A stretch of DNA of 20,403 bases from JBCCRH01 sp039208045 (GCA_039208045.1 JBCCRH010000052.1:1-20403), one strand, 5' to 3'; shown: positions 1-7,462, counted from the first letter of the stretch. Made by a program: numbers and translations. The notes: generated from the sequence alone by a model not told the origin.

Positions 1-300
1 CATACCAACTTTGAGGCCCAATTAAAGGGAATTGATTACATCATCACTGGCGAAGGAAAAATTGATCATCAGACGCTCCACGGCAAGTTAATTGCCGGTA
101 TTACCCAACTGGCTCAGCGGCATAATATTCCAGTTATTGCGCTGTGTGGGGCGCTGCTGGCAAGTCCAGAGGATATTAAGCATATAGGCTTGCGGGCTGC
201 CTTTAGCATTCAGCAACGCCCGGTCAATTTGTCTACCGCTTTGGCGGAAACATCAGATGCGCTTACGCAAACCGCTTTTCAGATCGGAAGATTGTTGTGA
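1..300 (+). CDS. Glycerate kinase, C-terminal part (5' truncated by window edge)
   Basis: Frame 1 is open from the first base to a TGA at 298-300 and gives the last 99 residues of a protein. The segment reading DYIITGEGKID followed by QTLHGK and then AGITQLA is the conserved C-terminal signature of the type I glycerate kinase family (GlxK/GarK), which phosphorylates D-glycerate with ATP in the cytoplasm, feeding glyoxylate or serine-derived carbon into glycolysis. The following stretch IPVIALCGAL and the GLRAAFSI segment also fit the family ending. The start and about three quarters of the protein lie to the left of the window, so completeness cannot be judged. The stop codon directly abuts the stop codon of the convergent gene at 301, leaving no room for a separate terminator. 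The family assignment is firm; the exact substrate isomer and product (2- or 3-phosphoglycerate) are not readable here. Confidence 0.88.
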   Translation, partial: HTNFEAQLKGIDYIITGEGKIDHQTLHGKLIAGITQLAQRHNIPVIALCGALLASPEDIKHIGLRAAFSIQQRPVNLSTALAETSDALTQTAFQIGRLL

Positions 301-906
301 TTAGTAATTAGTAGGCAATACCTGGTTTTTGATCTCCTGCTGCGTCTCGGCAGGTAGCAGTTGGTAAGTAGCCCACATGGCCGCTGCGACACCTGCTAGT
401 TTGGCATTTTTGCGTAAGCTCTTACTCAAAGTGCGCACAACGCCCTTGGCATCTTTATACTTGAGCACGGTCTTATTGGTAAGATTTTGAACTTCTAAAA
501 GCCTACTGGCGGGTGGCAGTTGCTTGCTCCAATAGCTGTAGGCTTGTTGGGCTGCTGCTTTGTTGGTAATGGAGGCGATGGTAGCAACTTTAGGCTGTTG
601 GTTCACTACTATCATGCGCAGGCTATTGATTTTGGTGCCATTGGCATTGCGCACTGCTTTATCTACCGGCAGGCCCACTAGGCCTGGCTTGAGAGTGCCG
701 CTTCCGGTATCTGCAAACTTTAAGGTTAAGCCTTTTAGCGGATTAGTATTTTTAGTAGCCAGCAATTCCTTTAACGACTTCTTAGCCGGAGTGGGCTTCA
801 GCTCTAGCAGCTTGCTCACTTCATCTTGCCCCATTAAGTTAAAGGAGCAAAACAGGGCTATCAGGCCAACCAAAATCGTCTTACTTCCATGACGCACCAT
901 CTTCAT
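301..906 (-). CDS. Secreted protein of unknown function
   Basis: This is a 201-residue protein that I do not recognise. Residues 1-26 form a Sec signal peptide: basic MKMVRHGSK, a hydrophobic stretch TILVGLIALFCSF, and a probable cleavage after the MGQ region, so the mature protein should be periplasmic or exported. The mature part is rich in Lys, Ala, Leu and Thr, with no cysteine and no evident enzyme motif. A mildly hydrophobic patch near residues 170-183 (KLAGVAAAMWATYQLL) could be a buried helix. It lies 7 bases downstream of the TPR gene on the same strand, so the two are probably co-transcribed, TPR gene first. Its stop codon directly abuts the stop codon of the convergent glycerate kinase gene. 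The coding call is supported by the signal peptide and the tight spacing; the function is unknown. Confidence 0.75.
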   Translation of the reverse strand: MKMVRHGSKTILVGLIALFCSFNLMGQDEVSKLLELKPTPAKKSLKELLATKNTNPLKGLTLKFADTGSGTLKPGLVGLPVDKAVRNANGTKINSLRMIVVNQQPKVATIASITNKAAAQQAYSYWSKQLPPASRLLEVQNLTNKTVLKYKDAKGVVRTLSKSLRKNAKLAGVAAAMWATYQLLPAETQQEIKNQVLPTNY

Positions 907-913
907 ATCTAAC

Positions 914-1504
914 TTATTCTAAATGTTTAAAATTAATGTCATCTGCTGCCAGCCTAGCGCGATCTGCTGCTGCCTTATCCAACATTCCCATTGCCTCATA
1001 GGCCATCGCGCGGAGGTAGTAGGCATAAGTATTCAAACTTCCTTTTTCAAAAGCTTCGTTTAAATCCACAATCGCTTCGTTAAAAGCCCCCAGCATAATC
1101 TTGGCACTGGCCATATTAATCAGTAAATCAGGCTGATAGGGATCAAGTTCGTATGCTTTTTCAAAATATTCAAGGGCAAACTCATATTTTTCTTCTTTCA
1201 ATAGGTTCTCGCCCAGCTGGATATACTTGTGCGTCTTGTCATTGGTAAAATGCGTTTTTAGCTTTCCGCAGAGCTGTAAAGCGGCTTTTGATAGCCGATT
1301 AGACTCCAAGCGATACTCGCTTTTGGCCAGCACTCCATCCATCTCTTCCTCCTCCATTCGATGAAAGCGGCTAGATAAAAGCATGGCTGTTTCCTGAAAA
1401 TCATGGGGTGCAAGTTCTAGCAAAGCGGGTATCGCTTCGCTTAGTTCTCCCTTTGCGAGTTGCGCTCGTATGGCCTGTATTTGCGTAAGCGGATGCGCCG
1501 ACAT
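914..1504 (-). CDS. Tetratricopeptide-repeat protein
   Basis: A 196-residue cytoplasmic protein without signal peptide or membrane segment. I chose the ATG at 1504 (MSAHPLTQ); a GTG two codons upstream is also possible. The C-terminal half carries TPR units: GENLLKEEKYEFALEYFEKAYELDPYQ and the following INMASAKIMLGAFNEAIVDLNEAF segment have the expected A-x-x-Y/F and P-at-end spacing, and a third unit begins at AYYLRAMAYEAMGMLDKA. The N-terminal half, with QIQAIRAQLAKGELSEAI, is helical and may hold a degenerate repeat. Such proteins act as protein-protein adaptors; no partner can be named. It is the first gene of a probable two-gene unit with the secreted protein 7 bases downstream, and it is divergent from the trehalase gene, with 144 bases between the start codons. 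Confidence 0.85.
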   Translation of the reverse strand: MSAHPLTQIQAIRAQLAKGELSEAIPALLELAPHDFQETAMLLSSRFHRMEEEEMDGVLAKSEYRLESNRLSKAALQLCGKLKTHFTNDKTHKYIQLGENLLKEEKYEFALEYFEKAYELDPYQPDLLINMASAKIMLGAFNEAIVDLNEAFEKGSLNTYAYYLRAMAYEAMGMLDKAAADRARLAADDINFKHLE

Positions 1505-1581
1505 AAACACTACTTTTTCTGTATTCCTAAAGTTAGTAGTAAACTAGCACTTTTTATTTATCTTTTTCTTTTGCTCATTTT

Positions 1582-1613
1582 TTTGGTGGAATTCAATTTG
1601 CCTTCTAGCTTTG
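1582..1613 (+). promoter_or_regulatory. Bacteroidota-type promoter of the trehalase gene
   Basis: TTTG at 1582-1585 and TAGCTTTG at 1606-1613 match the -33 (TTTG) and -7 (TAnnTTTG) boxes of the main Bacteroidota sigma factor, with 20 bases between them. Transcription would begin near 1620, leaving a leader of about 29 bases before the ATG at 1649. This also supports the internal start chosen for the trehalase. Confidence 0.6.
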
Positions 1614-1648
1614 TTCATTCCAGTCCTAAACCGTCAAATCAATATTTT

Positions 1649-3250
1649 ATGCGACGCCTACAATTGCTTTTTATGCTTTTAATTGGATTCAATGCCTGCC
1701 GACAAGCAGCTCCTCCTCCAGAACAAGCCCCTATCACCGAAACCAAACAACATCTTCCACCAGATGATCGCTACGGCCAACTTTTCGTAGATGTCCAGCT
1801 GGCCCGCGTATTTCCCGATGGCAAAACCTTTGTAGACTGTACCCCCAAATACCCAACGGATGCTATTTTGGAAAAGTACGCTGCGCAAAAAAATCAGCAA
1901 GAATTTAATCTAAAAGCTTTTATACTGGAAAATTTTGATATGCCTAAGCAGTACGCCTCCGGCTTTCAAACTGATAAAAGTAGAGATGCAGCAGCACACA
2001 TCAATTCGCTTTGGGAAGTGCTTACCCGTCAGCCCGACGCCAAGAGCACTGGCACCTTAATCCCCCTCCCCCACTCCTACATTGTTCCGGGGGGGCGCTT
2101 TGGTGAAATCTACTATTGGGATAGCTACTTCACCATGCTTGGCCTACAAACCGCAGGAAAAACAGACATGATCGAAAATATGGTCGATAACTTCGCCTAC
2201 ATTATCGATACCCTTGGCTTCATCCCCAACGGCAACCGCACCTATTTCAACTCGCGCTCCCAACCTCCATTCTTTGGCGCTATGGTGCAGCTACTAGCAG
2301 AGGAAAAGGGCGATGGCGTATATTACAAATATGCAGTTCAACTGGATAAAGAGTACCGATTTTGGATGAATAAAAGCCGAGAACTTTATCAATCTGGCGA
2401 AGCGAAACTACGAACCGTTCGCCTAGAAGATGGCTCCAAGCTAAACCGCTATTGGGACAATAAGCAATCTCCTCGTGCCGAAATGTACGCCGATGATATC
2501 GAAACAGCCAAAGAAAGTAACCGAGATTATAATGAAGTGTACCGCAACCTACGCGCCGCCTGCGAATCGGGCTGGGATTTCAGCAGCCGCTGGTTTGAGG
2601 ACCCTAATGAACTGAATACCATCATCGCCTCTGAAATTATTCCTGTCGACCTCAACTGCTTACTATATAATCTGGAGCTCGTTTTGGAGCAGGCTTACGC
2701 CAAAATGGGGGAATCCGTGAAAATGCTCCGCATTAAGGAGGCCGCTGAAGCCCGCAAAGCAGCTATCCAAAAATATCATTGGAGTGAAGAGCAGCAGTTC
2801 TTTGTAGACTACCACTTCCCCGATGCTACCCAACGCACCAATATCACAGCAGCTGGCTTATATCCGCTCTACTTCAAGGTAGCCACCCAAGCACAAGCTG
2901 ATCAAGTGGCTGCTACCCTAAAAACTACCCTGCTCGCCCCAGGCGGCATTCTCACTACCCTCAACAAAACTGGCCAGCAGTGGGACGCTCCCAATGGCTG
3001 GGCACCCCTCCAGTGGATTGCCATCCAAGGCTTACGCAACTATGGCCACGATACCTTAGCCGAAGACATCAAAAATCGCTGGGTAGCACTAAACGTAAAA
3101 GTCTACGAAAGTACGGGCAAGATGGTCGAGAAGTATAATGTGGTAGATATGGGCTTGGAAGGTGGCGGTGGCGAGTACCCCGTACAAGATGGTTTTGGGT
3201 GGACGAATGGGGTGTTGTTGCGGTTGCTGAGTGAGGGGGAGAAGGAGTAG
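1649..3250 (+). CDS. treA: Trehalase, glycoside hydrolase family 37, lipoprotein
   Basis: Hydrolyses alpha,alpha-trehalose to two glucose molecules. The frame is open further upstream (to 1460), but the ATG at 1649 gives a lipoprotein signal (MRRLQLLFMLLIGFNAC, lipid-anchored Cys17) and lies behind a good promoter, so a 533-residue product is preferred. Both family signatures are present: PGGRFGEIYYWDSY at 147-160 and QWDAPNGWAP at 444-453. The acid residue is Asp310 in ESGWDFSSRW, and Glu494 in MVEKYNV corresponds by spacing to the catalytic base of E. coli trehalase. The glycine-rich GGGGEY and QDGFGWTNGV near the C-terminus are also typical. The lipid anchor places it in the periplasm or outer membrane, like TreA rather than cytosolic TreF. 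The aldose epimerase gene downstream could equilibrate the released glucose anomers. Confidence 0.95.
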   Translation: MRRLQLLFMLLIGFNACRQAAPPPEQAPITETKQHLPPDDRYGQLFVDVQLARVFPDGKTFVDCTPKYPTDAILEKYAAQKNQQEFNLKAFILENFDMPKQYASGFQTDKSRDAAAHINSLWEVLTRQPDAKSTGTLIPLPHSYIVPGGRFGEIYYWDSYFTMLGLQTAGKTDMIENMVDNFAYIIDTLGFIPNGNRTYFNSRSQPPFFGAMVQLLAEEKGDGVYYKYAVQLDKEYRFWMNKSRELYQSGEAKLRTVRLEDGSKLNRYWDNKQSPRAEMYADDIETAKESNRDYNEVYRNLRAACESGWDFSSRWFEDPNELNTIIASEIIPVDLNCLLYNLELVLEQAYAKMGESVKMLRIKEAAEARKAAIQKYHWSEEQQFFVDYHFPDATQRTNITAAGLYPLYFKVATQAQADQVAATLKTTLLAPGGILTTLNKTGQQWDAPNGWAPLQWIAIQGLRNYGHDTLAEDIKNRWVALNVKVYESTGKMVEKYNVVDMGLEGGGGEYPVQDGFGWTNGVLLRLLSEGEKE

Positions 3251-3253
3251 TTT

Positions 3254-3323
3254 GGGAGTTTAGGGGTTTGAGGGTTTGAGGGTTTGGGAGGGCGGGGGAG
3301 GGATGAAGGACGGGGGACGAGGG
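3254..3323 (+). repeat. G-run-rich tract with G-quadruplex potential
   Basis: Immediately after the trehalase stop codon there are eight runs of three or more G within about 50 bases (3254, 3263, 3272, 3280, 3286, 3290, 3294 and 3300), separated by loops of 1-6 bases, with further runs at 3312 and 3321. This satisfies the usual G3+N1-7 pattern for a G-quadruplex on the coding (RNA) strand. The first part is a degenerate GGGTTTGA repeat. It may influence termination or 3'-end stability of the trehalase transcript, but this is inferred from sequence only. Confidence 0.6.
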
Positions 3324-3325
3324 AC

Positions 3326-3580
3326 GAGTTCTTACTACTTTTGTGTTTCTAATGTGCCCTTCTGTGCCTAATGTGGTTAGGAAAGCCTGGGAGGACGAGC
3401 TTGGGAGGACGGGGGATGGATGACGGAGGATGAGTTCTTACTACTTTTGTGTTTCTAATGTGCCCTTCTGTGCCTAATGTGGTTAGGAAAACCAGAGAGA
3501 ACGAGTTCTTACTACCTTTGTGTTTCTAATGTGCCCTTCTGTGCCTAATGTGGTTAGGAAAGCCAGAGAGAACGAGTTTG
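3326..3580 (+). repeat. Three-copy direct repeat, each copy with a TAnnTTTG box
   Basis: A unit of about 60 bases (GAGTTCTTACTAC, then TTTGTGTTTCTAATGTG, then CCCTTCTGTGCCTAATGTGG and TTAGGAAA) begins at 3326, 3432 and 3503. Copies 2 and 3 are exact neighbours with a 71-base period, including the ACCAGAGAGAAC tail; after copy 3 the tail recurs, followed by the beginning of another unit. Copies 1 and 2 are separated by extra G-rich spacer. Each copy carries a box matching the Bacteroidota -7 element: TACTTTTG at 3336 and 3442, TACCTTTG at 3513. No matching -33 box is seen. The array fills most of the 347 bases between trehalase and epimerase; the open frame running through copy 3 is probably not translated. 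Confidence 0.85.
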
Positions 3581-3597
3581 AGAGTTTAAAAAAGTTG

Positions 3598-4533
3598 ATG
3601 ATGTTTATACATGAGCATATTGAATTTGGGAAATATACTAAGCATATTCTAAGCCATAAAGCGGCTGGAGTGCGGCTGGAAGTAGTACCCGAGGTAGGCG
3701 CTTGCTTAACCAATCTTACCCTTGGAAGAGTAGCTGTACTAGATGCGTACACGACGCCCAAAGAGGTGGACTTCAATCGTTGGCATAAGAACTTATTGTT
3801 GTTTCCCTTTCCGAATCGGTTGAAAGATGGGCGCTATGAGTGGCAGGGCAAGGAATATTATTTTGCTATTAATGATCCGGTGACGAATACGGCGTTGCAC
3901 GGGCATGGGACGGATCAGCCTATGCAGTTCTTGGGAGTAGAGACGAGTGCGCGCCAGGCTAGTATCCGCTTTAGCTTTGAGCATGATGGGGCATTGGAAG
4001 CCTATCCTTTTCCATTTAGGGTAACCGTAAACTACCAGTTGGATGTAGATCGTGGTTTTACGACTACGATGCAGGCCGGAAATATTGGGACGCAGCCGAT
4101 ACCATTTGGGCTGGGCTGGCACCCTTACTTTCAGATTGCTACTCCAGTGGATGAGATCCTGCTACAGCTTCCGCCCTGTGAGATGGTCGGTATTGATAGC
4201 CATATGCTACCTACAGGTAAGCGCTATGCTTACGATGAATTTGCGCAAGCGAAAAAAATTGGCGCGACGATACTTGATAACTGCTTTGCCTTGGTCGATC
4301 CTGCGCCAAGGGCAGAGGTACTGCTACAGCATGGCACAACTCAAATGATTTATTGGCAAGAGACAGGCCTAGGTAAGTTCAACTTTATTCAGCTGTTTAC
4401 CCCTCCGGAACGCCCTTCTATCGCCATCGAGCCGATGAGTTGCAATATTGATGCGTTTAATAATGAAGATGGCTTGGTGGTGCTGGAAACTGGGGAGAAG
4501 ATGGAGGCAAGTTTTGGGGTGCAAATAAAATAA
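3598..4533 (+). CDS. Aldose 1-epimerase family protein
   Basis: Interconverts the alpha and beta anomers of hexoses such as glucose or galactose (mutarotation). The frame opens at 3520, but its first 26 codons lie in the repeat array, so I chose the ATG at 3598 (an adjacent ATG at 3601 is equally possible), giving 311 residues. The catalytic set is present: His101 in NTALHGHG, His175 in GLGWHPYF, and the general base Glu278 in IAIEPMSCNIDAFN. The stretch NRLKDGRYEWQGKEY at 73-87 is also a family hallmark. No signal peptide is seen, so it should act in the cytoplasm. It follows trehalase on the same strand after the repeat array. It could instead be a D-hexose-6-phosphate mutarotase relative; the His/His/Glu set is shared. 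It ends two bases from the convergent GPP34 gene. Confidence 0.88.
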   Translation: MMFIHEHIEFGKYTKHILSHKAAGVRLEVVPEVGACLTNLTLGRVAVLDAYTTPKEVDFNRWHKNLLLFPFPNRLKDGRYEWQGKEYYFAINDPVTNTALHGHGTDQPMQFLGVETSARQASIRFSFEHDGALEAYPFPFRVTVNYQLDVDRGFTTTMQAGNIGTQPIPFGLGWHPYFQIATPVDEILLQLPPCEMVGIDSHMLPTGKRYAYDEFAQAKKIGATILDNCFALVDPAPRAEVLLQHGTTQMIYWQETGLGKFNFIQLFTPPERPSIAIEPMSCNIDAFNNEDGLVVLETGEKMEASFGVQIK

Positions 4534-4535
4534 CC

Positions 4536-5183
4536 CTACCCCATCATCGCCGCAACCATGGCGGCTTCCACTTCTTTGATAGCTTGCTCGAATGCCTCGC
4601 CCCAGGCACCCTCTGGTGGCATCGCCTTGATGAACTGCTCTGCATTTTTGCGTGCTGCCTTATCGGCAAATACCGCTTTTAGTTGTTTGGATACTTGCAG
4701 TAGCTTGAGGAGTTGCCGGTCTTGGCGGCTGCCTTGCTCGCCTTGGAGTACAATTTGGCGCAAGCGCTGGATGAGCTCGCGCTCGGGCTGCCCATTTCTG
4801 GTGGGATAGCGCTTGATTTTGAAAACCCAAAGCAATTTCCAGTAGGTCTGTTTTAAAATTTGCTGCCGAATGAGGCGATCCAAACTGAAGCGGTAAAGCT
4901 TAGAAGAGTAAGCCATCATATAGTTGATCCAATTCCCAAGTTTTTGGGGCTTCTTAAATTTTTTAGTCACTTCTAACGCACGATTAAAAGTCTTGTTAAC
5001 CGTTTTATTGCTGCTCTTAATGACCACTCGTTTATCTTCTATATCTAATACCCCCTGCTCTATCATATCCAGCAAAATAGCCGTCACAAATCCATAGCCA
5101 TAGAAACCAGAATAGTCCGTGAAATGCCCCTTTTCATCATCAATCCCTAATAAGAGGTAAGCTTCATGTAAGAGTAACTCCAT
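4536..5183 (-). CDS. GPP34-domain protein (Golgi phosphoprotein 3/Vps74-like)
   Basis: A 215-residue protein from the ATG at 5183; an in-frame TTG at 5207 would add eight residues of Lys-rich sequence and looks less likely. The N-terminus MELLLHEAYLLLGIDDEKGHF, followed by FYGYGFVTAILLDMIEQGVLDIEDKRVVI, matches the start of the GPP34 fold, where an LLHEELLLL-type helix is followed by a GL/GY-x-x-A-x-LLEL helix and a short beta hairpin. In eukaryotes this fold binds phosphatidylinositol 4-phosphate and glycosyltransferase tails at the Golgi; bacterial members are of unknown role, perhaps membrane-lipid or enzyme adaptors. Residues 75-110 are basic with aromatics (KKPQKLGNWINYMMAYSSK), as expected of a membrane-contacting surface. 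It is convergent with the epimerase gene, two bases between stops. The family call rests on pattern resemblance, not a search. Confidence 0.72.
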   Translation of the reverse strand: MELLLHEAYLLLGIDDEKGHFTDYSGFYGYGFVTAILLDMIEQGVLDIEDKRVVIKSSNKTVNKTFNRALEVTKKFKKPQKLGNWINYMMAYSSKLYRFSLDRLIRQQILKQTYWKLLWVFKIKRYPTRNGQPERELIQRLRQIVLQGEQGSRQDRQLLKLLQVSKQLKAVFADKAARKNAEQFIKAMPPEGAWGEAFEQAIKEVEAAMVAAMMG

Positions 5184-5278
5184 TCCTTTTTTCTTTAAAA
5201 TTAACAAATAATCAACATCGACGTCCTATACAATATCCACTATCCGGCTATTCACTATCCACTGACTACTAACCACCT

Positions 5279-6097
5279 TCACGGATTTTGCTCTAGCTTC
5301 GCCAGCTCTAAGTTCGCCTCGTGCGATGCCACCAAACCTTTCGGGAAGGGATAGCGGGCAAGCCAAGGCGCTAGGTCAAAAGTACGTTTCCCTTTAGCCG
5401 CAGCTACCAATTCTTCGATGTACAGCAATGATTCTTGGATACGCCGTTCCATCTCTTGGCGATCAAGCGCTATATCGCCGTGACCGGAAATGAGCACTCT
5501 TGGTTGTTTATGCTGCAAGTGATACCGTGCCTTTTGGAGCGTTTGGATGTAGGCTGTGGTCTGGTAATAGATGAATGGAAATTCTACATTACTCAAATAA
5601 TCGCCAACGATCCAAATACTTGCCGGTTCGATGTAGGCAATTAGGCCATCTGGGTTGTGGCCAGGCGCTAGCTGGAAGCTGAGGGTTGTTCCTCCCACTT
5701 CTATTTTTTCTCCATCCGATGCAATCGTAATATCTACACTTGGATATTCCACCGTGTACGGTCGATGAATGTAATGCTTATCATCAAAGGCCAGTACTTG
5801 GGAGACTTCCTGAGCTTTAGCTGGATTTTTGGCGAAAGCCTTCGAAGCTATCACCTTAGCATCGCGGAATAGGTCGTAGCCTAAAATGTGGTCGTAGTCG
5901 GAGTGGGTGAAGAGCAGGTAGAGGGGTTGTCCTGCTCGAATCTGGTCGACATATTGGCGGATGGATAGTACCTCGTCGGGTAGCCAGTTGGGATCGACGA
6001 CTAGAATAAGATCTTCGTTAGCGAAAACGGTGGATGTGGTGCGGTAGAGGGCGCTTTCAAAGACGGTGAGTTGGGGCGTGCGATATTGTATTTGCAT
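5279..6097 (-). CDS. Metallo-beta-lactamase-fold hydrolase
   Basis: A 272-residue MBL-fold protein starting at ATG 6097; a TTG at 6106 would overlap the upstream stop codon and is possible. The metal motif reads THSDYDH at residues 64-70: the usual HxHxDH has Asp in place of the second His (H65, D67, D69, H70), a variant seen in several MBL subfamilies. Other ligands are present: His in APGHNPDG, Asp in WIVGDYLSNVEFPF and His in SGHGDIA. The substrate cannot be read; thioester hydrolases, lactonases, phosphodiesterases and oxidoreductases share this fold. No signal peptide, so cytosolic. It lies five bases downstream of the hemerythrin gene on the same strand, a pairing that suggests a role in oxygen, nitric oxide, sulfur or metal stress, but this is inference. 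Confidence 0.85.
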   Translation of the reverse strand: MQIQYRTPQLTVFESALYRTTSTVFANEDLILVVDPNWLPDEVLSIRQYVDQIRAGQPLYLLFTHSDYDHILGYDLFRDAKVIASKAFAKNPAKAQEVSQVLAFDDKHYIHRPYTVEYPSVDITIASDGEKIEVGGTTLSFQLAPGHNPDGLIAYIEPASIWIVGDYLSNVEFPFIYYQTTAYIQTLQKARYHLQHKQPRVLISGHGDIALDRQEMERRIQESLLYIEELVAAAKGKRTFDLAPWLARYPFPKGLVASHEANLELAKLEQNP

Positions 6098-6102
6098 AGT
6101 AT

Positions 6103-6546
6103 TCAAAAGTTGAGGGTGGCCAGTTCGTCATCAGTCAGGTGGGCCTGAATAAGACCAAACAATTGCCGCTCTTCGAAGCGCACATGCTGTTCGATCAAGC
6201 GACCGAGTACATCGAGCTGTGTGGCCGTTAGTTCGCGTTCACATTTGGCGAAAGCCGCTAAGATAGCAGTATGCTCCGCTTGCATCTGTACGAGTAAGGG
6301 CTCTAGCTCCGAGTAGGATTTGCCGAAAGGCAGCAACTGCGCTTCCTCCTGCTGAAAGTGGCGCAGCATGATATTTTGCGAAAGCGAAACAGTATAGTTC
6401 CATTTGCCTTCGAGCGTATCGGGCAAGCCCTTGTAGTTAGGCACGTCTGATTTGAGTAGTTGGGCTAATACCAACAACTTATGGTGCTCGCGGGATAGCG
6501 GAATCAGTGCAGGGTAGCGGCGTAGCGGTCGATTTTGCTCAGGCAT
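6103..6546 (-). CDS. Hemerythrin-like (HHE domain) protein
   Basis: A 147-residue cytoplasmic protein from the ATG at 6546; the frame extends to 6597, but that longer start would overlap the divergent hydrolase start codon. It has the spacing of a hemerythrin HHE domain: His21/His22 in SREHHKLL, His63 and Glu67 in LRHFQQEE, His92 in QAEHTAIL, and His121 with Glu125 in EQHVRFEERQLF. These would coordinate a non-haem di-iron centre that can bind oxygen or nitric oxide or handle iron. It is a stand-alone domain with a short Pro/Arg-rich N-terminus (RPLRRYPALIPLSREHH, a recurring beginning in this family). It is the first gene of a two-gene unit with the MBL protein and is divergent from the alpha/beta hydrolase, 49 bases separating the start codons. 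Confidence 0.85.
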   Translation of the reverse strand: MPEQNRPLRRYPALIPLSREHHKLLVLAQLLKSDVPNYKGLPDTLEGKWNYTVSLSQNIMLRHFQQEEAQLLPFGKSYSELEPLLVQMQAEHTAILAAFAKCERELTATQLDVLGRLIEQHVRFEERQLFGLIQAHLTDDELATLNF

Positions 6547-6595
6547 TGGCTCATTTTTTTGAAATATAACAAAAGAATGGATAATTTGTCGGTAC

Positions 6596-7429
6596 ATGGA
6601 AATTGTAGCCTATATCATCATCATTTATGTCAGCTTGAGTCTGATCTTTTACTTTTTTCAGGATTACTTTTTCTTTCGCCCTGAAATCTTGCCCAAAACG
6701 TTTGAGTATCAGTACCCTTTCCCTTTCGATGAAGTCAATTTTGAGATGGAAGATGGTGGGCAGATTAATGGCTTACACTTCAAGATACCCAATGCCAAGG
6801 GCGTGGTGTTTTACCTCAAGGGAAATTCGCGGAGTATCAAGGGCTGGGCAAAGTTTGCTAAGGACTTTGTAGGCAAGAGCTACGATTTTTTTATGATGGA
6901 CTACCGAGGCTTTGGGAAGAGCTCGGGCCGCCGCACGGAGACGACGCTATACAACGATGCGCAAACTGTGTATAAGTGGCTCAGTACACAATATCCAGAA
7001 TCGCAGATTGTGGTTTATGGCCGTTCTTTGGGCAGTGGGATTGCCGCGCGGATTGCTTCTTGGAATAAGCCCAAGATGTTGATTTTGGATTCGCCTTATT
7101 ATAGTTTTTTGTATCAGGTGAAGCGTTATGGTTTTTGGCTTCCGCTAAAATGGTTGTTGCGCTATCAGATTCGCACCGACTTTTTTATCCGGAAAGTGAG
7201 TTGCCCCATTTTTATCTTACACGGCACAAAAGATCGCCTGATTAGCTTCAAGCAAAGCGAAATGCTACAAGAACTCGCTCCACAGCTGATCAGTTTGATT
7301 CCTATTGAAGGAGGCCGACACAACGATTTACCCACTTACCCTACCTATCATTACGAACTGTATGAAATTCTCAATAATGAGGAACGCTACCATGCACTGC
7401 TCCAGCAAAGTGCAACTGAAGTGGCGTAA
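6596..7429 (+). CDS. Membrane-anchored alpha/beta hydrolase
   Basis: A 277-residue protein with an N-terminal membrane helix (AYIIIIYVSLSLIFYFF, residues 5-21) followed by FFFRPEILP and an alpha/beta hydrolase domain. The triad is visible: Ser144 in the elbow VVYGRSLGSGIA, Asp213 in LHGTKDRLISF, and His242 in EGGRHNDLP. The oxyanion-loop region VVFYLKGNSRSIKGW and the MDYRGFGKSSG strand-turn are characteristic of the BEM46/ABHD13/ABHD17-like group, whose eukaryotic members include depalmitoylases; the bacterial substrate is unknown, probably an ester or thioester close to the inner membrane. The start ATG at 6596 is supported by the membrane helix beginning immediately. Two lysines/arginines around the elbow and the basic segment KWLLRYQIR (185-193) suggest the domain stays on the cytoplasmic side, which is inference. 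Confidence 0.85.
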   Translation: MEIVAYIIIIYVSLSLIFYFFQDYFFFRPEILPKTFEYQYPFPFDEVNFEMEDGGQINGLHFKIPNAKGVVFYLKGNSRSIKGWAKFAKDFVGKSYDFFMMDYRGFGKSSGRRTETTLYNDAQTVYKWLSTQYPESQIVVYGRSLGSGIAARIASWNKPKMLILDSPYYSFLYQVKRYGFWLPLKWLLRYQIRTDFFIRKVSCPIFILHGTKDRLISFKQSEMLQELAPQLISLIPIEGGRHNDLPTYPTYHYELYEILNNEERYHALLQQSATEVA

Positions 7430-7462
7430 GTTAAGCGGCAATTTTTCCTTTGTGTAGATTAG

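Noticed and set aside
1460..1648. Upstream extension of the trehalase frame, with a hydrophobic stretch
   Set aside because: It overlaps the TPR gene on the other strand and lies across the trehalase promoter; the ATG at 1649 gives a proper lipoprotein signal.
3326..3580. CRISPR array
   Set aside because: Only three long units, two directly tandem without unique spacers, no cas genes.
3520..3597. Upstream extension of the epimerase frame
   Set aside because: The 26 codons lie in the direct repeat array and have no similarity to the beginning of the family.
5221..5275. Repeated ACTATCC-like words between the GPP34 and MBL genes, considered as a CRISPR-like or regulatory array
   Set aside because: Words are short, irregular and lack spacers of constant length; best seen as simple degenerate sequence.
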